Positions 41,859-51,723 of a stretch of DNA of 64,000 bases are shown in pieces (position 1 is the stretch's first letter; the number at the start of each line of letters is the position of its first letter). The position numbers and the translations under genes are program-made. The DNA lies in assembly GCA_963676865.2 (NCBI GenBank), contig CAXXSS010000004.1:1-64000 (forward strand). The letters run 5' to 3'. The DNA is from JAAYUD01 sp963676865 (GTDB lineage Bacteria; Bacteroidota; Bacteroidia; Bacteroidales; Bacteroidaceae). Under the pieces are notes generated by a model that was not told the DNA's origin, did not search any database, and was given only the letters and a program-made list of their open reading frames with translations.

Positions 41859-42962
41859 TTATACTTGCTTGCGATAGCTGAGCATTGCCCATGCATTTGT
41901 TACAATAGCAAAGGCGGAAAGCATCGTAAAATTATGGATATTATCGGCCATGTTGCCACCTTTTAAGAATACCGAGCGCATGGTGTCTATGAAATATCGG
42001 GGAGGATTGAAAAAAGCAATATCTTGTGCCCAATCCGGCATGCTGCGCACATCAGTGAAAAGACCGCTCATCAGCATGAAAACCATCATAAAGAAAAACA
42101 TCATAAAGAGCGACTGCTGCATTGTAGCGGCATAGTTCGAAATGATGAGTCCAATGCCCGACATGACCAATACAAAGAGAATAGCTATGGCATAAATAGT
42201 GAGGAAGCTCCCCTTTGGAGTATATCCGTAGACTATTGCTGCAAGAATGAAACAGATAGTGAGTATGATAAAACCCATTAACCAATAGGGTATCAGTTTT
42301 GATAATATGAATGCCGCTTTATTGACAGGAGTTACATTAATCTGTTCGATGGTTCCTATTTCTTTTTCACTAACGATGTTCAGAGCCGGCAGCAGTCCGC
42401 AGAGCATAATGATAATCATGGTCATCAGTGCCGGTATCATGAATAGCTTGAAATTAAGAGTGGGGTTGTATCTGTCTTGTATGTTCACACTGAAAGGTGT
42501 CGACACAGTTACTCCCTGCTTGGTAGCCAAGTCGGCATTGAAGTCGGCAGCGATATTTTGTAGATAACCGCTACCTATGCTTCCTTTTAGTGCATTTACA
42601 CCATTGGATGAAATCTGTATTGCCGCATGTTGAATAGTGTTCATATCGCGTTTAAAATGTTGGGGAATCTCAACTATGATGTCCGATTTACCTTTTTCCA
42701 CATCGTCGAGAGCCTGTTTGTAGTTATCGGTGTATTCAGTAAGATTGAAATACGAAGATCCTGCAATCTTATCGCTCAGCCTTCTGGACATGGTAGATAC
42801 GTCTCTATCTACTATACTGACATTAATATTGCTTACGTCCATTGTGGCCACCCACGGGAATACCAAGATGATAACGGTAGGGAACATCAAAGCAATGCGT
42901 GGCATGAACGAATTGCGTAGAAACTGTTTGAATTCTTTTTCGATTAAATATTTCAGTATCAT
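41859..42962 (-). CDS. ABC-2 type permease, YbhR/YbhS-like
   Basis: 367 residues. One N-terminal span (about 20-40), a large periplasmic domain (about 45-170, SIVDRDVSTMSRRLSDKIA), then five C-terminal spans with the ABC-2 signature GLLPALNIVSEKEIGTIEQI before the second span. One of two permease genes of the exporter. Its start is 3 bases from the stop of the other permease. Confidence 0.9.
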   Translation of the reverse strand: MILKYLIEKEFKQFLRNSFMPRIALMFPTVIILVFPWVATMDVSNINVSIVDRDVSTMSRRLSDKIAGSSYFNLTEYTDNYKQALDDVEKGKSDIIVEIPQHFKRDMNTIQHAAIQISSNGVNALKGSIGSGYLQNIAADFNADLATKQGVTVSTPFSVNIQDRYNPTLNFKLFMIPALMTMIIIMLCGLLPALNIVSEKEIGTIEQINVTPVNKAAFILSKLIPYWLMGFIILTICFILAAIVYGYTPKGSFLTIYAIAILFVLVMSGIGLIISNYAATMQQSLFMMFFFMMVFMLMSGLFTDVRSMPDWAQDIAFFNPPRYFIDTMRSVFLKGGNMADNIHNFTMLSAFAIVTNAWAMLSYRKQV

Positions 42963-42965
42963 GGC

Positions 42966-44063
42966 TTATTCTAATCTGTGTTTGAAATTCTTTAAACTGA
43001 GCGTTATCATTATGACAGACATCAGTATCAGTACATTTATCTCTGTCAACACATAATGAAGGGGCAGGCCTTCTATCATAATTTTTCGTACCGCCGATAT
43101 GTACCATCTGCCAGGGAAAATACATGATACATATTGCAATATGACGGGAGAATTTTCGAGTGGGTATATCATTCCCGACAATAAGATAGTAGGAAAGAGT
43201 AGTGTTGCCATCGATACGATCATTGCCGATACTTGGGTAGACATGACAGTAGAGATGAAAAGTCCGATGGCTAAGGCTAGAAAGACATAAATGATAGAGA
43301 TGACCGATAACCAAAACAAACTGCCCACTATCGGTATTTGCAATACAAAGACAGATAGTACCAATATGGTGATGTAGTTTATGATGGACAAAGTGAGGTA
43401 AGGTGCCATTTTGGCTAGTATAACAAAGATAGGGCGGGTGGGAGAGACGAGCAACAGCTCCATGGTACCCACTTCTTTTTCTCTGACAATGGCAATAGAG
43501 GTCATCATGGCACAAATAAGCAGCAGTAACAATCCCATAATACCCGGAACGAAATTGTAGGTACTCTTAAGTTGCGGATTGTAGAGGATGCGTACCGAAC
43601 TTGTGACTCCTGCTGCTCCAATGTTTGCTTTGCTGAAATAATCTTTCATGATTCCCATCAGGTACATGGATTCTGTCTTTGCCGTGTTCGGGTTGGAAGC
43701 ATCTGTTACAATTTGTAGTTGAATACCATTGGGTGAGGCCTCTTGTTGACCTACGTCACTCTTGAATGCCAATACAACATCCGCTTTCTCTTTTCGGAAA
43801 GCTTGGTCTATGTCTTTGGTCTGATCTATATACCCTATAAAAGTGAAGTAGGTATTGGCATCAATCCTCTCCACAAGCTTCCTTACCGTTTCATTGTGCT
43901 GTGGAGCAAGTACGGCAAAGTTGATATTTCTTATTTCTGTCGTGATGGCAAAACCGAAAAGGGCTATCTGCACGATAGGCATTCCTATTAGTATCATGAT
44001 CGTCCATCTGTCGCGGAATATCAACTTGAATTCTTTTATAATCAACGATAGCAATGTTTTCAT
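42966..44063 (-). CDS. ABC-2 type permease, YbhS/YbhR-like
   Basis: I take ATG at 44063 as the start (MKTLLSLIIKEFKLIFRDRW, 365 residues), since the longer frame runs back through the ATPase gene. Topology matches the other permease: one N-terminal span, periplasmic domain, five spans, with AIVREKEVGTMELLLVSPT before the second span. The start overlaps the ATPase stop by one base (TAATG). Together the two permeases form the membrane channel of the exporter. Confidence 0.9.
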   Translation of the reverse strand: MKTLLSLIIKEFKLIFRDRWTIMILIGMPIVQIALFGFAITTEIRNINFAVLAPQHNETVRKLVERIDANTYFTFIGYIDQTKDIDQAFRKEKADVVLAFKSDVGQQEASPNGIQLQIVTDASNPNTAKTESMYLMGIMKDYFSKANIGAAGVTSSVRILYNPQLKSTYNFVPGIMGLLLLLICAMMTSIAIVREKEVGTMELLLVSPTRPIFVILAKMAPYLTLSIINYITILVLSVFVLQIPIVGSLFWLSVISIIYVFLALAIGLFISTVMSTQVSAMIVSMATLLFPTILLSGMIYPLENSPVILQYVSCIFPGRWYISAVRKIMIEGLPLHYVLTEINVLILMSVIMITLSLKNFKHRLE

Positions 44064-44800
44064 TATTCTCCTCTTTGGGCACCGCGGGCAAGTGTGCGAA
44101 ACACTTCGTCGATGCTGTTTGCATTGAATTCTTCTTTTAACTCTTTGGGAGTACCAAGTGCCGAAATCTTTCCGTCTACCATCATCGAGATACGGTCGCA
44201 ATATCCGGCTTCGTCCATGTAGTGGGTTGTGACAAAAGCCGTAATGCCTCTTTCGGTCGCTTCGTATATCAGCTCCCAAAACTGTCGGCGTGCCAGTGGA
44301 TCTACACCACCTGTCGGTTCGTCTAGAAACACAATATCGGGGGTATGAATGATAGCGATAGAGAAAGCCAACTTTTGTTTCCATCCCAGAGGAAGCTGCT
44401 TTACCAGAGTGTTTTGTTCGTCGTATATGTTCAACCGATGCATTAATCTTTCTCCCTTTTCTTTGATTTGCTTTTCCGATAGTCCGTAGATGCCTGCATA
44501 CAATCGAATATTCTCTTTTACTTTCAGATCTTCGTAAAGCGAGAACTTTTGGCTCATATACCCGATGTGTTGTTTCACTTTCTCACTTTGCCGTGCGATG
44601 TCAAAACCCGCTACCGATGCTTTTCCTCCCGTAGGTTTGCTTAGTCCGCATAGCATTCGCATGGCGGTTGTTTTTCCTGCACCGTTGGCTCCGAGAAATC
44701 CGAATATTTCTCCTCTTTTTACTGTAAAGGAAATATGATCTACCGCAGTGAACGAACCGAACTGCTTGGTGAGCTTATCTGCTATAATAATTTCTTCCAT
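44063..44800 (-). CDS. ABC transporter ATPase, second of a pair
   Basis: I prefer the start at 44800 (MEEIIIADKLTKQFG), 5 bases after the upstream stop; a start at 44827 is possible. About 245 residues with Walker A GANGAGKTT, Walker B IVFLDEPTGGVDP and the H-loop FVTTHYMDEA. The ABC signature is degenerate: LPLGWKQKLAFS in place of LSGGQ. YbhF of Escherichia coli carries two such domains in one chain; here they are two genes. The ends of the two genes and the permease overlap or nearly touch. Confidence 0.9.
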   Translation of the reverse strand: MEEIIIADKLTKQFGSFTAVDHISFTVKRGEIFGFLGANGAGKTTAMRMLCGLSKPTGGKASVAGFDIARQSEKVKQHIGYMSQKFSLYEDLKVKENIRLYAGIYGLSEKQIKEKGERLMHRLNIYDEQNTLVKQLPLGWKQKLAFSIAIIHTPDIVFLDEPTGGVDPLARRQFWELIYEATERGITAFVTTHYMDEAGYCDRISMMVDGKISALGTPKELKEEFNANSIDEVFRTLARGAQRGE

Positions 44801-44805
44801 CTTTT

Positions 44806-45708
44806 TTAAGTCAGTTTTAGATAACAATCTTCAATATCTGCTTCTATGGCTTCAATCTCCAGATTATAGTGCCCTTTGTCTTTAAGGTATTGATGGAATG
44901 CCGCAATGTCGCAATCGTTCGAATCGAAAGTCACATGATGGTATTCTCCGAAAGGAAAACAGGCTTTTGTTGATCGATAGCTCCTCACATCTTGAAGCAA
45001 CTGATGCATGTTATTGCTCCGCACCCTGAAGAGAAGACTTCCATATTGTTCTACTATATGTTGTGGCGTATCTATCTGCAATATCTTTCCATCTTTTATT
45101 AGTCCGATGCGTTGGCAACGGCTGGCTTCGTCCATATATGGAGTGGATACCAATATAGTAATACCTTCTTTTTTCAATTCGTCCAGAATATCCCAGAACT
45201 CATTGCGTGATACGGGGTCTACACCGGTTGTAGGCTCGTCCAGAAATAGTACTTTGGGCTTATGAATTAATGCACAACAAAGAGCCAACTTTTGTTTCAT
45301 ACCGCCCGATAGCTTTCCTGCACGGCGGCCTTTAAACGGTGCCAGAAACTTGTAAATGTTCTCAATCAAATGATAATTGGCTTCTACCGTCGTATGGAAT
45401 AAAGCAGCGAAGAATTTCATATTCTCTTCGACTGTCAAGTCCTGATAGAGCGAAAAATGCCCCGGCATATATCCCACCATATTTCTAATGGCCTTATAGT
45501 CTTTTATGGTATCGAGTCCTTCTACATGTGCTTGTCCCTCATCAGGAATGAGTAGGGTAGTGAGAATTCTAAACATCGTACTCTTTCCTGAACCGTCGGG
45601 ACCGATAAGGCCGAATATCTCGTTAGGTTTTACCTCAAACGATACATCCTTTAGAGCTTGAACTTTTCCGTAGCTCTTCGATATATGTTCTACAAAGATG
45701 GAGTTCAT
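44806..45708 (-). CDS. ABC transporter ATPase, first of a pair
   Basis: 300 residues. Walker A GPDGSGKSTMFRI, signature LSGGMKQKLALC (canonical here), Walker B VLFLDEPTTGVDP, H-loop LVSTPYMDEA with proline-tyrosine where a histidine is usual, so the switch histidine appears missing. A C-terminal regulatory tail of about 80 residues follows (LLFRVRSNNMHQLLQD). Its ATG overlaps the adaptor stop by one base. Confidence 0.9.
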   Translation of the reverse strand: MNSIFVEHISKSYGKVQALKDVSFEVKPNEIFGLIGPDGSGKSTMFRILTTLLIPDEGQAHVEGLDTIKDYKAIRNMVGYMPGHFSLYQDLTVEENMKFFAALFHTTVEANYHLIENIYKFLAPFKGRRAGKLSGGMKQKLALCCALIHKPKVLFLDEPTTGVDPVSRNEFWDILDELKKEGITILVSTPYMDEASRCQRIGLIKDGKILQIDTPQHIVEQYGSLLFRVRSNNMHQLLQDVRSYRSTKACFPFGEYHHVTFDSNDCDIAAFHQYLKDKGHYNLEIEAIEADIEDCYLKLT

Positions 45709-46601
45709 TATTTGATGAAATTGATGTAGCCGTACATACCTATCTTGATATATCCGTCATTCACAATGCTGACCTTTATGGCATATACCATATTCTCTCT
45801 ATCATCGGCTGTTTGAATGTTTTTAGGAATAAATTCAGCTTTAGATGAAATCCACGATATCGTGCCGCTATATTTCTTCTGCTCTTTACCATAATCGGCA
45901 TAAACTTCTACTCGCTGGCCTAACTTTAGATTAGCCAATTGTCCGGAAGTGACATAACTTCTCAGAAATAAGTGCTTCAAGTCGGCTATCTTGAAAAGCG
46001 GTTTGCCTATTGCGGCCATTTCGCCCGCTTCCGTATATTTGTCGAGTATGGTTCCCGAGATGGGCGAAACGATGCGGCATTTTTGTAGTTTATCTTCTAT
46101 CTGTGCTATTTGTATGCTGATGGACGAACTCTGTGCGTTAATACTATTGACGCTATTCTGCAATGTCGATTGTTGTGCTGCCAATTGGTTGCGAAGTACT
46201 GTAATGGCCGAATTGATATCGTCCAACTGTTTCTGAGTAGCTGCATTGCCTTTCATCAGATTGATGATGCGCCGACGTTCCGTCTCTTGTTTGCTGATCT
46301 CCGATTTGAGAGCTGCTATTTGAGTGTTTACTTTCGGCGTGTTGCTTCGCACCGAAGTGATGTTTTTGGCCAATTGCAACTTCTGGAGGTAGAGTTGTAC
46401 GGAATCTATGCTGCCTACACATGTTCCTGCTTGTATTTCGCTACCTTCCGATATGTTGAATTGCATGATTCTACCATTACCTTCACTCGAAACGTTGACT
46501 TCTGTCGCTTCAAATGTTCCGGTCGCATCAAAGTTCTTTTTGTTGTTAGAGCAGCTTGCCAATAGCATGCCGGCAAAGCAGAAATAAATGATCTTTTTCA
46601 T
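45708..46601 (-). CDS. HlyD-type membrane fusion lipoprotein (YbhG-like)
   Basis: 297 residues. Lipobox LASCS (C17). Barrel-sandwich halves flank a long coiled coil (about 75-170, KSEISKQETERRRIINLMK and INAQSSSISIQIAQIEDKL), then KCRIVSPISGTILDKYTEAG and a beta-barrel domain. This adaptor links the ABC permeases to the TolC channel. Five bases after the TolC gene. Confidence 0.9.
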   Translation of the reverse strand: MKKIIYFCFAGMLLASCSNNKKNFDATGTFEATEVNVSSEGNGRIMQFNISEGSEIQAGTCVGSIDSVQLYLQKLQLAKNITSVRSNTPKVNTQIAALKSEISKQETERRRIINLMKGNAATQKQLDDINSAITVLRNQLAAQQSTLQNSVNSINAQSSSISIQIAQIEDKLQKCRIVSPISGTILDKYTEAGEMAAIGKPLFKIADLKHLFLRSYVTSGQLANLKLGQRVEVYADYGKEQKKYSGTISWISSKAEFIPKNIQTADDRENMVYAIKVSIVNDGYIKIGMYGYINFIK

Positions 46602-46606
46602 ACGGC

Positions 46607-47890
46607 TTATTCGTTAATTGTATTTTTTAATTGATATATACGGTTTATAAGTTCTATCTCATGAGTTGCTTTCGCAATTTTAGAATTGTTTTCCGAAGTG
46701 ATGTCTCGAAGTAAATCATTGACATTGATAATACCATTGTTTAATTTTGATTCCGACGCTTTTCTTACAGATGTGCGTAATGAGATAATCTCATCGTCAT
46801 CATTGAGTATCTTTCTCATTTCGTCGATCGCATTTTGTTGCTTTGTCGTAATAATTAATGTGTTGAACAAGAATGTTTGTTTTTGTGTCTCGATACGTTG
46901 AGAGGCAATATGCAGGTTGGTCAGGTCGCGCTTCTGGGTATACAGACTGCCGAAGTTCCACTTCAAACGGATACCTACCATTACATTCACCGTCCATTTA
47001 TTTTCCATCATATCCTTGAATAAGTTGAATCCCGGGTTGCCGTAGTAACCTTGTGCAAATGCTCCGACTTGCGGATGTAAGGCTGTATATATAGCCGACC
47101 GATGTGCTTCAACTCCTTTTTGTTGTGCCTCGAAGAGCGCTAGTTCCGGACGATTTATCATTTTAGAGTCAACTGCCAGTGCCGAAGGCATTTCCAATTC
47201 CGCCTTTTCGGTATCTTGATGAATGAATAGACTCAGCATTTGTCTGTAAGATTTGCAGGCCGCTGCAATTTGCGTATATTGCTGACGGGTCGACAACAAT
47301 TCGGCTTTTACTGTATTGAGATCGCTTGGCAAGGCCGTATGATTGTTTATCATGGTCTGAATCTTTTCACAGTTGCTCTGTAGTAGTTGTTGCATATTGG
47401 TGTTTTCTTTTTCTTGTGCTTCCAGTAACAAGATGCCGAAATATAAGGCATTCACTCTATCTTTTAAGCCATAAAGTTCTACTTCAACTTGTTGCTTTTC
47501 TGCCTCGCTCTCCGATAGGGTTATTCTATTCTTCGACTTGATGGCGCCTCCATCCCATATCACCTGATTTACGTCTACACCAATTTTATATTGATCCTTG
47601 TTGAGTCCTTTCATATTCACTCCCATATTGCCGAATGCCTTCTTCATGGCATCGGGATATTCCGTGACTGCATTTTGATAGGTGGCTTGAGACGACAGAC
47701 TCACTTGAGGAAGATAAGCTGTTTTTGCATTCTCTATCGTATATTGCTTTGTGCTTTCAATAAAATCCATTTGCCGTATTGAAGGATAATTTTCACGTGC
47801 TAGGCGTTGACATTCGTCTATTGTGAGACTTTGCGAATAGGCCGATACAGAGCAAGCCACAAAGAGCATGATTGATATTAATGATTTCAT
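46607..47890 (-). CDS. TolC-family outer-membrane efflux channel
   Basis: 427 residues with signal peptide (about 1-19, CSVSAYSQ). Two repeats of helical tunnel and strands: SLTIDECQRLARENYPSIRQ at the start and RLKWNFGSLYTQKRDLTNLH in the second repeat. Its start overlaps the TetR stop by 4 bases (ATGA), which ties regulator and exporter into one operon. Confidence 0.9.
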   Translation of the reverse strand: MKSLISIMLFVACSVSAYSQSLTIDECQRLARENYPSIRQMDFIESTKQYTIENAKTAYLPQVSLSSQATYQNAVTEYPDAMKKAFGNMGVNMKGLNKDQYKIGVDVNQVIWDGGAIKSKNRITLSESEAEKQQVEVELYGLKDRVNALYFGILLLEAQEKENTNMQQLLQSNCEKIQTMINNHTALPSDLNTVKAELLSTRQQYTQIAAACKSYRQMLSLFIHQDTEKAELEMPSALAVDSKMINRPELALFEAQQKGVEAHRSAIYTALHPQVGAFAQGYYGNPGFNLFKDMMENKWTVNVMVGIRLKWNFGSLYTQKRDLTNLHIASQRIETQKQTFLFNTLIITTKQQNAIDEMRKILNDDDEIISLRTSVRKASESKLNNGIINVNDLLRDITSENNSKIAKATHEIELINRIYQLKNTINE

Positions 47891-48522
47891 ACTGCGTATT
47901 GTTTATTGAGTAAGCGGTTTATGATAATTTGAGTTGTTTCCTTTTTACGAGCTTCCAAGAATTCTTTATCAGTTTTGTAGAAAAATCCCGAGAAGTTCTT
48001 AACGATAGGGAAGGCAATGAAAACAAACAAGTTCAGTGAAGCGATGTCCAATAACAAATCGATAATTTTAATATCGTTTATCTCGCATGTTGCTATCAGT
48101 TCTTTCATCTCTTTTTGAAGTTTACCTGCGATGTTTCCGGCTACATCTTTCACCCTTTCTTTTAATATTTCAGCTCTTTCCGGTTTGGATATCAGCTCAT
48201 TGATTACGAACCTAGGCAAATCCGGATTCTGAGCAAGGAAGTCGAAATGTGCCTCGATTCCTTTTTGTAATCTTTCAATGAAGCTTCCTTCGGTGTCTTG
48301 GAAAGCAGATATGATGGATTGCATCATTATCCCTGTCTTTTCTTTGAAGACCTGATTAAATAAGTTTTCTTTTGTGCGGAAATAATAATGTAGCATGGTG
48401 TGAGTTACACCAGCGGTTTTTGCTATCGACTGGGTCTTTGCACCATCGTACCCTTTTGACATAAATTCTCTTTCGGCAGCTTCCAATATAGCTCTTTCCG
48501 AAGTACTCGATTGTATTGTCAT
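47887..48522 (-). CDS. TetR-family regulator of the exporter
   Basis: 211 residues. N-terminal helix-turn-helix (about 8-55: ERAILEAAEREFMSKGYDGA, TQSIAKTAGVTHTMLHYYF). The C-terminal ligand domain (NPDLPRFVINELISKPER) resembles CecR/YbiH, the regulator of ybhGFSR in Escherichia coli. First gene of the operon, downstream of two matching palindromes, so it probably represses its own operon until an inducer binds. The inducer and the exported compound are unknown. Confidence 0.9.
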   Translation of the reverse strand: MTIQSSTSERAILEAAEREFMSKGYDGAKTQSIAKTAGVTHTMLHYYFRTKENLFNQVFKEKTGIMMQSIISAFQDTEGSFIERLQKGIEAHFDFLAQNPDLPRFVINELISKPERAEILKERVKDVAGNIAGKLQKEMKELIATCEINDIKIIDLLLDIASLNLFVFIAFPIVKNFSGFFYKTDKEFLEARKKETTQIIINRLLNKQYAV

Positions 48523-48556
48523 ATTATCTATTAATAATTTTGTTTATCAAATCTGT

Positions 48557-48622
48557 CTAACAGTATTGTTAGCACAAAGGAAAACATAAAAATGGTACGT
48601 TGTTATTAACAAGATTGTTAAT
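48557..48622. promoter_or_regulatory. Twin TetR operator palindromes
   Basis: CTAACAGTATTGTTAG (48557-48572) and ATTAACAAGATTGTTAAT (48605-48622) are both perfect palindromes sharing the core TAACAnnnnTGTTA, with centres 49 bases apart. They lie 35-100 bases upstream of the TetR gene, with a -7-like TTCCTTTG (minus strand) between them. The likely binding sites of the adjacent TetR protein. Confidence 0.75.
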
Positions 48623-48781
48623 TAAGAAAGTTTAATATAGATGGCCTTTTTGAATGCTCCTAAGTGCATATTCGCAAGGATCATTTGTTGTCTTTTGCTC
48701 TTTATACCTTCGAAATATCTATATATAAACGCTTACAATATTGGTATTACTATTAATGACTGAATTTATTCATGTTTCGTG

Positions 48782-48811
48782 TTTGATTGTTATGAAAAAC
48801 GTCTATATTTG
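48782..48811 (+). promoter_or_regulatory. Promoter of the beta-barrel gene
   Basis: TTTG at 48782-48785, an 18-nt spacer and TATATTTG at 48804-48811, upstream of the 48946 gene. Confidence 0.6.
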
Positions 48812-48945
48812 TATCAAATAAGGACTAAGTAATATCTAATAATATGATAGAGAGACTAGCTGAGTATATAAAGACAGCGAAAAATATTTGTATCAAGATT
48901 ACCTATTCAGAGAATTCATTAATCCATTCAAATAAAGACTTTGTG

Positions 48946-51723
48946 ATGTTCCGTGGAATTTCAAGAACTATTCTGCCATTTTTACTGTTAGTGGTGGCTG
49001 CATTTATTTTCAGTTCAGCCACCCTAGCAAAGCACAGCGTGAAGATCACCCTCTATGGACAGGTGTACGACTCTTATACCAAGAAAGCATTGGATGCACG
49101 AATTTATGTCATCAAAAATGGGAAGGTCATCGACTCGACGGCTACCGTTTTGGAACATCGTAAAACAGAATCCTCTTTCTACTACGACATTCCCAACACT
49201 CCGGCAGTCTACGCATTCAAAGCTCGCGTGGAGGGTTACGAAGACAATATCCAGTATTTCGAACTGAAAAACAGCAACAAGGCAAGCACGTATCCCATCC
49301 CCACACACTACATGAAAAAGAAAAGCATGGCCGAGATCGATCTCAACGAGGTAGTTGTCAATGGTACTAGAATTCAGATGGTGTATCGTGGCGATACCAT
49401 TGTGTACAATGCTTCTGCGTTTGTACTCTCAGAGGGTAGCATGCTCGAAAGCTTGGTCAAGCAATTGCCCGGGGCAGAACTGAAAGCGAATGGTGACATT
49501 TTTGTCAACGGTGAAAAGGTGGACTACCTGACCCTTAATGGAAAAGATTTCTTCAAGGGCAAGAACAAGATGATGCTGGAGAACCTGCCATACTATCTCG
49601 TAAAAGCGATCAAGGTATTCCACAAGGACAGCGATCATGCAGTCGGTGCCATCTCGCAGCGAAAAGAATATGTGATGGATGTCAACCTCAAACGGGAGTA
49701 TGCCAATAGCAGCATAGCCAATGCTGAACTTGGCGGAGGTAGTCGGCAACGTTTTCTCGGTAAGGCTTTTGGCATGTATAACGGTGAGCACACGTCGGCT
49801 ATCCTATTCGGCAGCTTGAACAACATCAACCAAGATGGAAAGCCGGGCGAGGGAGGAGACTGGTCGCCGACAAGCATTACACAAGGTTTGAAGACGACAA
49901 GGTTATGGGGCTTAAACTTACAGACGGAGGACAAGGATAAACATTACCAAGAGACATTAGACGCAACTCTCAAGTGGGACAATACCGACAACAACAATCG
50001 TACATACCACGAAGACTATACTAACAACGGCAGTCTCACGCGCCATAACCTAGCTTTCAGCAAAGAGAGAGATATCAACATAGAGGTTACCGATAACGTA
50101 TTTGTTCTGAAGCCTTTTTTAGCCTCCGCCAATGTGTCGCTGAAATATAGCAATGCCAAGAGCGTCATAAACAATAACGATTCGCTCTTCCAAAAAGAAT
50201 GGGTGAACAGCAATGCGTTTGCGAGTTTGACCAAACAGCGCAGCTTGGAGTTTACTTTTGCGAGCGTTTACACTAAGCCGTTCGCCAACGGGAGCTCGCT
50301 CAATGCTATTGCACAGGTCGATTACTCTACCGACAGGCCCAGGAACGACTTCGGTCGCTATGCTACAAGCTATGCTTCGGACCAGCAGGACGACATCCGC
50401 AACTACTTCTTCCGCCACAGGCAAAGGCAGTATAAGGTGACTTTCGTCACCCAGTATTTCCAGGTCTTACCCTATAGCTGGAAGGTGGGTCCACTTCTCG
50501 AATATGGACAGGGCTATCGAACCAACTCACACGGTAATTACCGTTTGGACCGTATAGACGACGGATCTCTAAAATACCAACAGCTGGGGATTCTGCCATC
50601 CACCGAAGATTCGTTGGCAATGGCTATGGATACCCGGACAAGCTACGATAACCAGAATTTCTTCCGACACTACGGCACGGGATTGCACTTGTACCGTTCT
50701 ACGCCAAAGAGTTTCATAGAGGTGGTCATTCCGTTGACGTTCGAGAGGGAAAGAATGCACTACCATCAAGACCGTATCGACACGACAGCCTACAGAAACA
50801 GTACGCTCTTCGAGCCCACGGTCTCTATCCAATTCTACGGTAAGAGCAAGAAAGCGTTAGAGTATGAGATGAATGTAACGAGACCCGACTTCGAGTCACT
50901 CATGTCCTACGAGGACGACACGGACCCCACCATGAAGCGAGTGAATAATCCAAACTTGAAGAATACGATAACGCACACGTTTCGTGCCAGTGCCAATTTA
51001 AAGAGCAGTACCAGCGACCTGAACTTTTGGACAAAGGCAAGAGCAGAAATCATACAGAACGCCCGTGGCAACCGTATCACTTTTTTCCCGACACAAGGTG
51101 TCTATGTTTACCAATACGATAACGTGAACGGCAATTGGGACACAGGAGCCTCAATGGGGATGTCTCGTTCGTTAGACAAAAACCGGCACTACTCCATTCA
51201 GGCTGCAACAGGCTTAGATTTCATACATAGCGTAGACTACAGCATTGCCTATAATACAGAATCCCCCATCCTATCAAGCGTAAACACGTGGAAACCTAAT
51301 GCAGACGTCAAACTGGGCTACCGCTTCAAATCCTTTGCTATTGATGCAGAAGGCAAGATGACCTATCGCATGAGCCACTCTTCACGTGTCGACTTCGAGT
51401 CCATCAACATCTGCGACTTTCAGTATGGCGGCGACCTCCGATGCACGATCCCCGTGGTCGGCCTCGATGTAGCGACCGACATTTTCATGTACAGTTCCCG
51501 AGGTTATCAAAATACATTCATGAACCGCAACGACTTGATATGGAACGCACAGATAAGCAAACCGTTCTACAAGGGCAAGCTGATATGCATGGTCCGCGCC
51601 TACGATATATTGCACGAGATTTCCAGCATGCAATACATCGTCAATGCTCAGGGACGTACAGAGACAATGTACAACAGCATTCCAAACTATGTGATGTTCT
51701 CGGTGGCATATAAGATAAAGTAA
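48946..51723 (+). CDS. GC-rich outer-membrane beta-barrel (TonB receptor-like) protein
   Basis: I start at 48946 (MFRGISRTILPFLLLVVAAF), placing a signal peptide at the N-terminus; the frame opens at 48844 with 34 more residues. About 925 residues. A CarboxypepD-like beta domain (about 35-120, ITLYGQVYDSYTKKALDARI) is followed by a plug-like segment (EVVVNGTRIQMVYRGDTIVY, VNGEKVDYLTLNGKDFF) and a beta-barrel ending SVAYKIK. The plug motif matches outer-membrane proteins of the OMP_b-brl_3 type. The coding sequence has clearly more G/C-ending codons than its neighbours, suggesting transfer from another Bacteroidetes (Prevotella-like). Ligand unknown. Confidence 0.8.
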   Translation: MFRGISRTILPFLLLVVAAFIFSSATLAKHSVKITLYGQVYDSYTKKALDARIYVIKNGKVIDSTATVLEHRKTESSFYYDIPNTPAVYAFKARVEGYEDNIQYFELKNSNKASTYPIPTHYMKKKSMAEIDLNEVVVNGTRIQMVYRGDTIVYNASAFVLSEGSMLESLVKQLPGAELKANGDIFVNGEKVDYLTLNGKDFFKGKNKMMLENLPYYLVKAIKVFHKDSDHAVGAISQRKEYVMDVNLKREYANSSIANAELGGGSRQRFLGKAFGMYNGEHTSAILFGSLNNINQDGKPGEGGDWSPTSITQGLKTTRLWGLNLQTEDKDKHYQETLDATLKWDNTDNNNRTYHEDYTNNGSLTRHNLAFSKERDINIEVTDNVFVLKPFLASANVSLKYSNAKSVINNNDSLFQKEWVNSNAFASLTKQRSLEFTFASVYTKPFANGSSLNAIAQVDYSTDRPRNDFGRYATSYASDQQDDIRNYFFRHRQRQYKVTFVTQYFQVLPYSWKVGPLLEYGQGYRTNSHGNYRLDRIDDGSLKYQQLGILPSTEDSLAMAMDTRTSYDNQNFFRHYGTGLHLYRSTPKSFIEVVIPLTFERERMHYHQDRIDTTAYRNSTLFEPTVSIQFYGKSKKALEYEMNVTRPDFESLMSYEDDTDPTMKRVNNPNLKNTITHTFRASANLKSSTSDLNFWTKARAEIIQNARGNRITFFPTQGVYVYQYDNVNGNWDTGASMGMSRSLDKNRHYSIQAATGLDFIHSVDYSIAYNTESPILSSVNTWKPNADVKLGYRFKSFAIDAEGKMTYRMSHSSRVDFESINICDFQYGGDLRCTIPVVGLDVATDIFMYSSRGYQNTFMNRNDLIWNAQISKPFYKGKLICMVRAYDILHEISSMQYIVNAQGRTETMYNSIPNYVMFSVAYKIK

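Noticed and set aside
42823..43515. 230-codon minus-strand frame inside the permease gene
   Set aside because: Histidine- and cysteine-rich antiphase shadow of a clear ABC-2 permease.
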